Source: JBBIND01 sp037444075 (lineage in GTDB: Bacteria > Acidobacteriota > Terriglobia > Bryobacterales > Bryobacteraceae). Taken from it: a stretch of 34,643 nt of DNA. Both the position numbers and the translations under genes were made by a program. The notes beneath the pieces were generated by a model, which was not told where the DNA came from, did not search any database, and saw only the letters and a program-made list of their open reading frames with translations. The stretch is taken from assembly GCA_037444075.1 (NCBI GenBank), contig JBBIND010000045.1:1-34643 (forward strand), read 5' to 3'. Positions 8,010 to 15,410 of this stretch are shown here, piece by piece; within the stretch, counting starts at the first letter, position 1; every line of letters starts with the position of its first letter.

Positions 8010-9869
8010 TCACTCCACAATCACCGCGTTGAAATGGCACACATCCACACACACGCCGCACTTGCGGCACAGGTTGTCGTCTACCCGGTGGGCCGTTTTC
8101 TTCTCGCCGAAGATGGCGTCCTCCGGGCACTCCCGTTTGCAGACGCCGCAGCCGTGCCCTTTCTCGACGCAGATGACCGGGTCAATTCTGTAGGTATTCA
8201 GTTCGCGGCACACCCGGGCGGGGCACTTGCGCTTGTCGATGTGCGATATGTACTCGTCCCGGAAGTAGCGCAACGTCGTCAGCACCGGGTTCGGCGCCGT
8301 CTTACCCAGACCGCACAGCGAAGTCTGTTTCACTACCCAGGCGATCTCTTCCAGGGCGCGGATGTCATCGTGCGTGCCGCGTCCCTCGGTGATCTTGGTC
8401 AGGATGTCCAGCATGAGTTGCGTGCCCTCGCGGCACGGCGTACAGGCGCCGCAGGATTCATCCTGCGTGAATGCCAGGAAGTAGCGCGAGACGTCCACCA
8501 TGCAGGTGTCCTCGTCCATCACCACCAGACCGCCGGAGCCCATCATCGAGCCGACTCCGGTCAGGCTCTCGAAGTCGATGGGTAGATCGAGGAAATCGTC
8601 CGCCGTCCGCTTGCCCCCCCGGTCTTCATAGAGCAACGGCACATCCATCAGCCCCGCGGGGATGCAACCGCCGCTCGGACCGCCCGTCTGCACCGCCTTG
8701 AACTTCTTGCCATCCGGTATGCCGCCGCCGATGTCGTAGATCAGTTCCCGCAGCGTGATGCCCATGGGCACTTCCACCAGTCCCGTGTTGTTGATCTTGC
8801 CCACCAGTGAGAAGACTTTCGTGCCCTTGCTGTTGCCGGTGCCGATTTCCGAATACCACTTCGCGCCTTGCAGGATGATCGGCGAAACGTTGGCCCAGGT
8901 CTCCACGTTGTTAATGCAGGTCGGCTTGCCCAACAGCCCTTCCTGCGCGGGGTAGGGCGGGCGGGAACGCGGGTCTCCCAAGCGTCCTTCGACCGAGGCG
9001 ATCAGCGCAGTTTCTTCACCGCACACGAACGCGCCTGCGCCACGCGTCACGGAAACGTCGAAACTGAAATCCTTGCCGAGGATTTCCTCTCCAAGCAGGC
9101 CGTGTTCACGCGCCTGCTCGATGGCGATGTGGATGCGCTGCACGGCCAGCGGGTACTCATTGCGGATATACACCACGCCCTGCCGCGCGCCCATGGCATA
9201 AGCGCCTATCAGCATGCCTTCCAGCACCGAGTGCGGATCCGACTCGAAAATGCTGCGATCCATGAATGCGCCCGGGTCGCCTTCATCGCCGTTGCAGATG
9301 ATGTACTTGGGAGTCTCCTCGGCTTGCCTTACTTTTTCCCACTTCACCCCCGTAATGAAGCCGGCCCCACCGCGGCCACGCAGGCCGGCGCTCTTGATTT
9401 CCTCGATCACCTCGTCGGGAGTCATCTCGGTGAGCACTTTGACCAAGGCGGCATAGCCGTCCCGGGCGATGTAGTCTCCGATCTTCTCCGGGTCGATCAA
9501 ACCACGGTTACGCAGCGCGATCAGCCGTTGCCGGCCAAAGAAGGGGATATCTCCCATTTTTGGAACCGGCGCCGCGGCTTCGGGCGGCTGATACATGAGC
9601 TTCGGGACAGGCCGGCCTTTGACGAAGTGTTCCTCCACCAGTAGCGGGAGCTGCTTTGGCGTCAGTTGCTGGTAGAAGATCCCCTCGGGTTGCACCACCA
9701 GCAGGGGACCCACTCCGCAAAAACCGTTGCAGCCGGTTGTCACCACCTGCACCTGTTCTCCCAGCCCGCGCTTCTCAATCTCGCTTTGCAGGGCGTCCCG
9801 GACTTCCAGCGACCGGTTGGCTACACATCCGGTGCCGGCACAAACCATCATGTGTGCGCGGTATGGCAT
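8010..9869 (-). CDS. NuoF/HydB-like NAD(H)-FMN subunit with thioredoxin-like and ferredoxin extensions
   Basis: NAD(P)H-oxidising or -producing flavoprotein of the bifurcating-hydrogenase type (HydB/HndC), 619 aa. Order: thioredoxin-like [2Fe-2S] domain (C10, C15, C47, C51); a NuoF core with GLRGRGGAGF for FMN and CNGDEGDPGAFMDR plus GAGAFVCGEETAL for nucleotide binding; an SLBB segment; the [4Fe-4S] motif ESCGACTPCREG; and two C-terminal ferredoxin motifs. The first C-terminal motif is spaced C-x6-C-x2-C-x3-C (CVEKGHGCGVCKRECP), wider than usual; the second (CRKCGVCVDVC) is normal. ATG 9869 has AAGGAG at the right distance; GTG 9875 lies too close to it. It couples H2 or ferredoxin electrons to NAD+. 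Confidence 0.94.
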   Translation of the reverse strand: MPYRAHMMVCAGTGCVANRSLEVRDALQSEIEKRGLGEQVQVVTTGCNGFCGVGPLLVVQPEGIFYQQLTPKQLPLLVEEHFVKGRPVPKLMYQPPEAAAPVPKMGDIPFFGRQRLIALRNRGLIDPEKIGDYIARDGYAALVKVLTEMTPDEVIEEIKSAGLRGRGGAGFITGVKWEKVRQAEETPKYIICNGDEGDPGAFMDRSIFESDPHSVLEGMLIGAYAMGARQGVVYIRNEYPLAVQRIHIAIEQAREHGLLGEEILGKDFSFDVSVTRGAGAFVCGEETALIASVEGRLGDPRSRPPYPAQEGLLGKPTCINNVETWANVSPIILQGAKWYSEIGTGNSKGTKVFSLVGKINNTGLVEVPMGITLRELIYDIGGGIPDGKKFKAVQTGGPSGGCIPAGLMDVPLLYEDRGGKRTADDFLDLPIDFESLTGVGSMMGSGGLVVMDEDTCMVDVSRYFLAFTQDESCGACTPCREGTQLMLDILTKITEGRGTHDDIRALEEIAWVVKQTSLCGLGKTAPNPVLTTLRYFRDEYISHIDKRKCPARVCRELNTYRIDPVICVEKGHGCGVCKRECPEDAIFGEKKTAHRVDDNLCRKCGVCVDVCHFNAVIVE

Positions 9870-9893
9870 TCGCACTCCTTTCCGCGATCCATC

Positions 9894-10277
9894 TCAGAGC
9901 GTGCGCTCGCTGCCCAAGGCCAAGGCATACGGTTCTGCAATTGCGCCCCCCACCACGTGGGTAGCGAAGACCTCTTTCACTTTCTGCGGGTTCAGTTCGA
10001 CGTACTTGACGGGCGCTTCACCGGTGACCTCGACCGTGGCCATGGGCTCGCGGCTGCACAAACCGGCGCATCCGGAACTGACCACCAGGACATCCACCAA
10101 ACCACGCTGTTCCACTTCGCCCAACACGGCGTCCATCACCTGCCGGGCGCCGGCGGCGATGCCGCAGGTGCCCATGTGGACGGTGATCTTCACGCGGCCC
10201 GCGCCTTCCCGCAGCAATGTCGTGCGGCGTGCTTCCTCGCGCATGCGGGCCAGATCCTCAAGGCTTAGCTTTGGCAT
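9894..10277 (-). CDS. HndB-like (2Fe-2S) thioredoxin-fold ferredoxin
   Basis: 127-aa small iron-sulfur protein resembling HndB of the NADP-reducing hydrogenase of Desulfovibrio-type bacteria. Visible cysteines are C38 in MGTCGIAAGA and C70 and C74 in SSGCAGLCSREP, embedded in a thioredoxin-like pattern (VKITVHMGTC, VLVVSSGCAG, VKYVELNPQKV). It overlaps the end of nuoE by 20 bp and precedes nuoF by 24 bp, the usual E-B-F gene order of soluble NAD(P)-linked hydrogenases. Role: probably an accessory electron carrier between NuoE and NuoF; this is inferred from synteny. A start GGAGG lies about nine bases upstream of the ATG. Confidence 0.88.
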   Translation of the reverse strand: MPKLSLEDLARMREEARRTTLLREGAGRVKITVHMGTCGIAAGARQVMDAVLGEVEQRGLVDVLVVSSGCAGLCSREPMATVEVTGEAPVKYVELNPQKVKEVFATHVVGGAIAEPYALALGSERTL

Positions 10278-10743
10278 CCTGAGGCGCCTCCTTCAGATAC
10301 TTTTTGATGATTTGGTCCACGCGGGGCAGGCTGACCTTGCTGTAGATGTCTTGCCCCACGGTGACCACCGGAGCCAATCCGCAACAACCGAGGCAACGGA
10401 CTTCCTCCAGACCGAAAGTCAGGTCCGGGGTCGTCCCCCCGGAGCGAATCCCCAATTCGCGCTCGAATTTCTCGAGCACCTTGACGGCAGCCTTGACGTG
10501 GCATGCCGTACCCATGCAGATTGCCACCGGGTACCGCCCCTTGGGTCTCAGGCTGAAGGCGCGGTAGAAAGTGGCCAGGCTATAGGCGCGGCTCAGTGGA
10601 ATGTCCAGCCTGAGCGCCAGGTGTTCCAGGGCTTCCTTGGGCAGGTACGTGTACTCTGCCTGCAAGTCCTGCAAGATGGCAATCAGGGCGTTCTTCTGAG
10701 AACCGTGCTGTGTGACGATGTCTTCAACGCTGACAAGGTCCAT
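10258..10743 (-). CDS. NuoE/HydC-like [2Fe-2S] subunit
   Basis: 161-aa member of the 24-kDa complex-I subunit family. C76 and C81 in CMGTACHV and C117 and C121 in CLGCCGLAP bind the thioredoxin-like [2Fe-2S] cluster. The N-terminal four-helix region (LQDLQAEYTYLPKEALEHLA) and the ATFYRAFSL stretch are family-typical, and length is normal. In bifurcating hydrogenases this subunit partners NuoF/HydB next to FMN. AGGAGG lies four bases before the ATG. The gene's first 61 bp overlap the end of the upstream ATPase gene. Confidence 0.94.
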   Translation of the reverse strand: MDLVSVEDIVTQHGSQKNALIAILQDLQAEYTYLPKEALEHLALRLDIPLSRAYSLATFYRAFSLRPKGRYPVAICMGTACHVKAAVKVLEKFERELGIRSGGTTPDLTFGLEEVRCLGCCGLAPVVTVGQDIYSKVSLPRVDQIIKKYLKEAPQDAKAKP

Positions 10744-11303
10744 ACTGCCTCCTCGGTTGCATCCGCGGTGTGGCGCGGTTGGAATGCCGCCAGCCGTTGG
10801 CGGACGAGAGCTATGCCCTCAGGGCTGCTGAACGGCCTGTCGCCAAGCTGTTCACGCAACGTGCATGTCTGGAGCGAAGCCTCCCCGTGGTCGCTCCGGT
10901 AGACGCATTCGAAGTCGACCTCGGGATAGCCGGCTACGAGCGCCAGCAAAGTGGACGGCAAACCACCCAACGGCTGCCTGTCCGGATGACTGTGACGGAA
11001 TGAAGCCCTTACGGCCGTGCCTTTGCCAGGGCGGGAAGCGACGCGCAAACGGCCGCCGGCGCTCCGCGCCGCCTGACTAAGCAGCGGCAGCCCAAGCCCC
11101 ACCCTGCGCGTGGTCCGTGTCGTATAGAAGGGATCCTGCGCGCGGCGCAGGGTTTCGCGATCCATCCCTCGACCGTCATCCCTGATCTCAATCACCAGCC
11201 GGTCACGCTCGCGGCTGTCGGTGATTCGAATAGACACGTGGCGCGCACCAGCGGCGACGGAGTTCTCAGCGATGTCGAGCACGTGCAACGCAAGCTCCTC
11301 CAT
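10683..11303 (-). CDS. Orphan GHKL (histidine-kinase-type) ATPase
   Basis: 206-aa protein with the ATP-binding domain of histidine kinases but no phospho-accepting His helix, no sensor and no membrane segment. N-box LDIAENSVAAGA (N14), G1 DDGRGM and G2 GLGLPL are present within residues 1-100. The second half (about 105-206) begins FRHSHPDRQPLGG and does not resemble a domain I can name. Homologues are, as I recall, regularly encoded beside nuoE in [FeFe] HydABC clusters, with unknown function. The start lies three bases after the PHP gene stop with a GAGGTGAG site. The end overlaps nuoE by 61 bp in another frame, implying coupled expression. Confidence 0.85.
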   Translation of the reverse strand: MEELALHVLDIAENSVAAGARHVSIRITDSRERDRLVIEIRDDGRGMDRETLRRAQDPFYTTRTTRRVGLGLPLLSQAARSAGGRLRVASRPGKGTAVRASFRHSHPDRQPLGGLPSTLLALVAGYPEVDFECVYRSDHGEASLQTCTLREQLGDRPFSSPEGIALVRQRLAAFQPRHTADATEEAVWTLSALKTSSHSTVLRRTP

Positions 11304-11306
11304 CTC

Positions 11307-12086
11307 TCACCTCTCTGGCACAGTCCGCTCGAGCCGTTCCGGCTCGCGGTCTTCGAGCATCCGCCTGCCTCGCCTGCCGCGCATGGCCGCGCGCAGCTCG
11401 GCGACGGTGGGTTCACTGATCAGAAAACGCGTCTTGGCCGCGCCAATCTCCGCGACGCGGTGAGCGTCGGAATTGCGGATGAGCGGCCTTCGGGTACAAT
11501 CCACCCACATCTTGCGCGCCTCATCCAAGGACGTGTTCCGGCTGAGTTCGAGCGCGTCGAGCGGGAGTTCAGGTGGCACAAACCCTAACTGCCCGATGAT
11601 GCTGAACGATTCCCGGTCCACGTGAGACGCCACCGCCAGGCCGCGGAAGCGGAGGATCCAGCCGACCACCTGATCCACGCTCAAATCCGTGGCGGACCCC
11701 AGCGGATGAGGATTGAAGCGCCGCACCTCGTGCTGTTCATCCACCACGGGCTGAAGATCGTCCTCGCCGGCATGGACCCGGGCAGGCAGATGCCGGTAGA
11801 CCACTCGTTGCAGGGCCCACGCCTGCTCCAGTCCGTCGAAGAGGGCGAGCACGTGCGCTTCCTCGCGCGAAGTCACTTCCATGCCAGGCAGGACCTTCAC
11901 ACCGGTCCCCCGCGCGGCGTGCATCACGGCGGGGGTGTTCTCCGATGTGTTGTGGTCGCAGATCCCGATCACGTCCAGCCCCTGTCGCCGGGCTTCCCGC
12001 ACGATGTTACGCGGCCCCATCTCCAGTTCCGCGCACGGCGACAAGCAGGTGTGAATATGCAGGTCGGCCTGGTAGATCGCCAGCAT
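11307..12086 (-). CDS. PHP-domain metal-dependent phosphoesterase
   Basis: 260-aa PHP protein. Motifs in order: ADLHIHTCLSPC (DxHxH), GICDHNTSEN, GMEVTSREEAHVLALF, LAVASHVDR and IRNSDAH, which together give the usual metal-binding His/Asp/Glu set. PHP enzymes hydrolyse phosphate esters such as nucleotides, oligonucleotides or histidinol phosphate; the substrate here is unknown. Residues after about 235 are Arg-rich. It starts either at GTG 12089 (GTGA overlap with the upstream stop) or at ATG 12086 (1 bp overlap). Its place between DRTGG-like and ATPase genes suggests a signalling or nucleotide-turnover role rather than metabolism; this is inferred. Confidence 0.87.
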   Translation of the reverse strand: MLAIYQADLHIHTCLSPCAELEMGPRNIVREARRQGLDVIGICDHNTSENTPAVMHAARGTGVKVLPGMEVTSREEAHVLALFDGLEQAWALQRVVYRHLPARVHAGEDDLQPVVDEQHEVRRFNPHPLGSATDLSVDQVVGWILRFRGLAVASHVDRESFSIIGQLGFVPPELPLDALELSRNTSLDEARKMWVDCTRRPLIRNSDAHRVAEIGAAKTRFLISEPTVAELRAAMRGRRGRRMLEDREPERLERTVPER

Positions 12087-12430
12087 CACACCTTCCCCCG
12101 AATCCCCATCGCGTAAAGCCTCCCCGCGATCTCAAAGGCGGGCAGGGAACAGAGCAGCACGGCCACCCGTTCCTCGATGGCTTTGAAGAGAATGTCCTCC
12201 TCAGGCTTGCGCCCGTTCACCAGCACCACCGCGGCCAGTTCCTTCATCGAGGCCACCGCGATCACGTTGACATGCGTCTGCAAGGTGATCCACAGATCAC
12301 CCGGCCTGGCGTGGGCCAGCACGTCGCTCAGCAAATCGCTGCAATACGCTCCGCCGATTTCTGTCCCCAGGCCCGCCCCGGGCGCCAGAACTTCCAAGCC
12401 GAGATTGCTGACCACCTCGCGCAAAGTCAC
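12086..12430 (-). CDS. DRTGG-like domain protein (second copy)
   Basis: 114-aa single-domain protein whose sequence (VTLREVVSNLGLEVLAPG, YCSDLLSDVLAHARPGDLW, GRKPEEDILFKAIEERVAVL, YAMGIRGKV) matches the pattern of the DRTGG/HPr-kinase N-domain-like family. The family's biochemical role is not established. The GTG at 12430 is chosen because GGGAG lies eight bases upstream and it overlaps the preceding stop as GTGA. A longer reading to 12535 would simply retranslate the previous gene out of frame. It is a diverged paralogue of the protein at 14151-14549: both share an SDLLSDVLA/ADLMSDVLA core and a G(R/K)xP(E/D)(E/D) turn. Confidence 0.82.
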   Translation of the reverse strand: MTLREVVSNLGLEVLAPGAGLGTEIGGAYCSDLLSDVLAHARPGDLWITLQTHVNVIAVASMKELAAVVLVNGRKPEEDILFKAIEERVAVLLCSLPAFEIAGRLYAMGIRGKV

Positions 12431-13755
12431 GGCGATCTCTCCCGCACCCTTGCACCCACTGTCGTGGCAGGGTGTTTTGATGAAGCCGCCGCATCCAGGT
12501 GACGGCGGGAACGCCGGGCAATCAGGACATCGCAATCGTCAATGACTGCCCGGCCAAGCACCACGTCTTCCGCGAAACTGCGGCAGGTGGGCGAGCCGCA
12601 GGCGCCGCAGTCGATCTTCGGCAATCCGTGCAGCAGCTCCGCGATGCGTGTTCGCTTACTAATGGCAACGCTGATGTCTTCATCCAGCGGGGCCAAGGGA
12701 CGGGCGGTCAACTTCCCGGGCAGCAGGAGGGTCTGCTGGAAGCCGCCCCCATCGCCAAACTGTCGTGGCTGCCGAGGAGCCCCGCACCGCTCGGCCAGCT
12801 TCAGTATCCGGGTCCGGGCGACGTAGGGATTCTCCACCGTGAGGGAACCGCCGCAGCAGCCCTGAGCACAAGCCTGGCACTCAAGATAACGTACCTTCGC
12901 CAGTTTCCCGTCTTCCGCATCACCCAGGATTCGTTCCACGTGGTCCAACCCGCCTACCGCGAGGCAACTCTCCGCGCTGAGTGCCTCCAGTTGCCCGCCC
13001 AGAACTGCCCAGCCGAGCCCGGTCCCTGACAAGCCTCCCGCGGGGACGGCCAGCTTCGTGGAAGACAAGACCCGGAGAGCCGGTTCGAAGATCTCCGAGA
13101 TAGCCACCACGGCGTCGATGTTCGACGATTTCTTGCGCGGCGGGTACTTGACGGCCACCATTTGGGGCGGGCAAGGCGTGAGAGAGATTATGCCGATTTG
13201 GTGCGGCGCCAGGCCGAGTTGCCTGGCACGCCGCTCGCGAATCTCGCGGGCGGCGATCTCCATCGGAGAATCAATCGGGATCAGCCTCTCCGCCAGGCTC
13301 GGATAGCGGGCCTGAACGAGCCGGACCACCGTGGGGCAGAACGGTGAGATAAGCGGCCAGGGACCGGGATGCTTGTTCAAGTACTCGCCCACCGCCCTGG
13401 CGACCGCGTCGCAGGCCGCCGTGGGTTCACATGCCTCGTCAAAGCCCACCCTGAGCAGGCTTGCCAGGACCGCTTCCGGCGGGATCTCCTCGGGGAATTG
13501 CCCAAACAGAGCCGGCGAGGGCAGCGCTATCTTGTAGCGGAACCGGGACAGATCTTCCATGTGCGCCGTGGCGGCCACGATCGCTCCGTGAGGGCACGCC
13601 CGCACGCACTCACCACAATCAATGCAGCGATCTTCCAGCAAGCTGGCTTTGCCCCGGCGCACTCGTATCGCTTCGGTGGGACAGGCGCGCATGCAGGCCA
13701 TGCGGCCCCGGCACTTACCGGCAGTGATTCTCACCGAATGCGAAAAGCGGCGCAT
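12427..13755 (-). CDS. [FeFe]-hydrogenase-like iron-sulfur protein with C-terminal 4Fe-4S (Fes) domain; probable redox sensor
   Basis: 442 aa. Residues 10-60 form a two-cluster ferredoxin. The second site is complete (C44/47/50/54), but the first reads KCRGRMACMRACP, so the second ligand is R18 instead of Cys. Residues 90-310 resemble the [FeFe]-hydrogenase large domain: C140 in SPFCPT (L1), C195 in TPCPPQ (L2), and E292, C296 and C300 in ECQACAQGC (L3). The proton-relay Cys that normally precedes C140 is Phe, the L2 Lys is Gln, and the GGGxP after L3 is changed. Residues 383-408 (C383, C386, C391, C408) are a Fes-type [4Fe-4S] motif. There is no PAS or kinase domain. Catalysis is unlikely; a redox or H2 sensor for the two neighbouring ATPases is inferred. 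Confidence 0.85.
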   Translation of the reverse strand: MRRFSHSVRITAGKCRGRMACMRACPTEAIRVRRGKASLLEDRCIDCGECVRACPHGAIVAATAHMEDLSRFRYKIALPSPALFGQFPEEIPPEAVLASLLRVGFDEACEPTAACDAVARAVGEYLNKHPGPWPLISPFCPTVVRLVQARYPSLAERLIPIDSPMEIAAREIRERRARQLGLAPHQIGIISLTPCPPQMVAVKYPPRKKSSNIDAVVAISEIFEPALRVLSSTKLAVPAGGLSGTGLGWAVLGGQLEALSAESCLAVGGLDHVERILGDAEDGKLAKVRYLECQACAQGCCGGSLTVENPYVARTRILKLAERCGAPRQPRQFGDGGGFQQTLLLPGKLTARPLAPLDEDISVAISKRTRIAELLHGLPKIDCGACGSPTCRSFAEDVVLGRAVIDDCDVLIARRSRRHLDAAASSKHPATTVGARVRERSP

Positions 13756-13756
13756 A

Positions 13757-14185
13757 CTACACCCGGATTCTGAAATCGAGGCGTGTTCCGCGGCCTACGT
13801 CTGATTCGATCTCGAATTCATCAGCGTTCTTGCGGATGTTAGGCAACCCCATGCCTGCACCGAATCCCATCTCTCGCGCCTCATCGGAGGCTGTCGAGTA
13901 GCCCTCCCGCATGGCCAGTTCGATGTCCCCGATGCCCTGTCCCTGGTCCACCACTGTCACCTGCACTCTGCCGGGCGAGACCTTCAGTTCGAGGAAGCCT
14001 CGGTCAGCGTGCAACACTACGTTCATCTCCGCCTCGTAGGCAGCGATCGCCGCGCGCCGTACCAGTGCAGGGGCCATGCCGATTTCCTTCAAGATCGACT
14101 TCACCGTCGTGGACACCCGCCCGGCATTGGCGAAGTCCCGTCCCCGAATTTCAAAGCACTGGCTGAACACCGGTTGTTCGGACAT
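13757..14185 (-). CDS. RsbW/SpoIIAB-like GHKL ATPase (anti-sigma-factor-type)
   Basis: 142-aa serine-kinase-type ATPase of the anti-sigma family. N-box AAYEAEMNVVLHA (E and N in place), G1 VVDQGQGI, then GFGAGMGLPNIRKNADEF for G2 are all visible; the fold fills the whole protein. Classical members bind a sigma factor or phosphorylate an anti-sigma antagonist (STAS protein), but neither is encoded nearby. The partner may be one of the DRTGG-like or Fe-S proteins beside it. It overlaps the preceding DRTGG-like gene by 35 bp and stops one base before the next gene's ATG. Confidence 0.88.
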   Translation of the reverse strand: MSEQPVFSQCFEIRGRDFANAGRVSTTVKSILKEIGMAPALVRRAAIAAYEAEMNVVLHADRGFLELKVSPGRVQVTVVDQGQGIGDIELAMREGYSTASDEAREMGFGAGMGLPNIRKNADEFEIESDVGRGTRLDFRIRV

Positions 14186-14549
14186 GGCTGGCGTCTCTCA
14201 GTAGATCGCTCCTGCCTCTCAAGCCACACGCGTGCAGCCGGCCACAAGAGTCGAACATACTCAGATCCGTGGTCAGAAGCACAACTCCCAATTGCTTGGC
14301 CAACTCCACGGCGGCATCGTCCGGCTGCTTGCCGCGGACGTACACAATCGCTTTCACGTCAGCTATCTGAGCGGTCCGCACGCACTGCGCGTTCGCGAGT
14401 CCGGTGAGCAGGACCGAGTGGGCCTGCGCGAAGGCCAGCACATCGCTCATCAGATCCGCCGCGGAGCCATAGATAACCTGCTCATGCAGCAACTCGTGCC
14501 CGGTCACGACACGGCAATTCAGAATCTCTCGTATCTGCTCCAGGCGCAT
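14151..14549 (-). CDS. DRTGG-like domain protein (first copy)
   Basis: 132-aa protein beginning MRLEQIREILNCRVVTGHEL, with ADLMSDVLAFAQAHSVLLTG, IVYVRGKQPDDAAVELAKQLG and LHACGLRGRSD. This matches the DRTGG-like small-protein pattern found in some hydrogenase clusters; no catalytic residues can be assigned. Its ATG shares one base with the stop of the HdrA N-half gene (TGATG) and its end overlaps the RsbW-like gene by 35 bp, so all three are tightly coupled. A paralogue lies at 12086-12430. Function unknown; ligand binding in a sensor complex is a guess from context. Confidence 0.82.
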   Translation of the reverse strand: MRLEQIREILNCRVVTGHELLHEQVIYGSAADLMSDVLAFAQAHSVLLTGLANAQCVRTAQIADVKAIVYVRGKQPDDAAVELAKQLGVVLLTTDLSMFDSCGRLHACGLRGRSDLLRDASHVRTTGVQPVL

Positions 14550-15391
14550 CAGCTAACCTGCTTTACTACTTGCTCGCCCAGCAGGATCGTTCGGCCTTTC
14601 GGGACGCGCGTCGCAGGGCACGTGCTCCAGCACTGCCCGCACCCTGTGCACTTGGTCTCGTCCACATAACGCGCCTGCCTGCGGATGCGAACCTTGAAAT
14701 TGCCGATGTAGCCTGAAAAGCCGGTCACCTCGCTTAGCGTCAGCAGCTTGATTCGCTCCCGGTGGCCCACGGAAACCATCTTCGGCGTGAGGATGCAGGC
14801 GGCACAGTCCAGTGTCGGGAAGGTCTTATCGAACTGGGCCATCTTCCCGCCAATCGACGCCTCACGCTCCACCAGGTACACCTTCGCTCCGGACTCGGCC
14901 ATTTCCAGCGCCGCCTGGATGCCCGCGATGCCGGCTCCCACCACCAGCACGTCCGGGTTGACCTTGGCCACGGTCGGCTCGAGCGGTTCATGCTCGGCTA
15001 CACGCCTTACGGCGCCGGAAATGAGAGCTTTGGCCTTCAGGGTGGCCATCGGCACGTCATCGTGTATCCAGGAGCAGTGCTCCCGGATATTGGCCACCTG
15101 CAACAGATACCGGTTCATGCCAGCTTTCCGGACGGCGTTGCGGAAAGTCAGCTCATGCATCAGTGGTGAGCAGGCAGCCACCACCACGCGGTTCAGCTTC
15201 AGGTCCCGGATATCTTCCTGAATCATGGCCTGCCCGGGGTCGGAACACATGAATTTGTAATCCCTGGCCACCACCACGCCGGGTGATCGGCTGATGTGTT
15301 CGCGCGTCTCGTTGACATTCACCGTCCCCGCTATATTCAGCCCGCAGTGGCAGATGTACACCCCGATGCGCGGCTGTCCGTTGCCTTCCAT
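14549..15391 (-). CDS. N-terminal half of HdrA (FAD-binding part) as a separate protein
   Basis: 280 aa, less than half of a normal HdrA (about 650 aa). It carries the N-terminal HdrA cysteines (C16 in ICHCGLNIAG, C49 in MCSDPGQ, C74 in AACSPLMHELTFR, C106 in NIREHCSWIH), the FAD-binding VVGAGIAGIQAAL (G152-G157), VEREASIGGKMAQFDKTFP with LDCAACILTPKM, and one ferredoxin motif CTGCGQCWSTCP (C248-C258). It stops 22 residues after C258. The rest of HdrA, starting at the equivalent of the next segment, is fused to another protein at 6236-7999. The stop is joined to the next gene as TGATG, so this looks like a settled gene boundary, not a recent frameshift. It is encoded directly after hdrC and hdrB. 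Confidence 0.92.
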   Translation of the reverse strand: MEGNGQPRIGVYICHCGLNIAGTVNVNETREHISRSPGVVVARDYKFMCSDPGQAMIQEDIRDLKLNRVVVAACSPLMHELTFRNAVRKAGMNRYLLQVANIREHCSWIHDDVPMATLKAKALISGAVRRVAEHEPLEPTVAKVNPDVLVVGAGIAGIQAALEMAESGAKVYLVEREASIGGKMAQFDKTFPTLDCAACILTPKMVSVGHRERIKLLTLSEVTGFSGYIGNFKVRIRRQARYVDETKCTGCGQCWSTCPATRVPKGRTILLGEQVVKQVS

Positions 15392-15410
15392 TTCTACATC
15401 CCCCTTTTTT

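Noticed and set aside
12431..12535. Cysteine-rich N-terminal extension of the second DRTGG-like protein
   Set aside because: It only retranslates the preceding gene in another frame; GTG 12430 with GTGA overlap and a GGGAG site is the better start.
14549..15391. Interpretation of the short HdrA as a frameshifted pseudogene
   Set aside because: The stop is integrated with the next gene's ATG, no HdrA C-half remnant follows, and the missing half exists intact in the fusion protein of the same operon.
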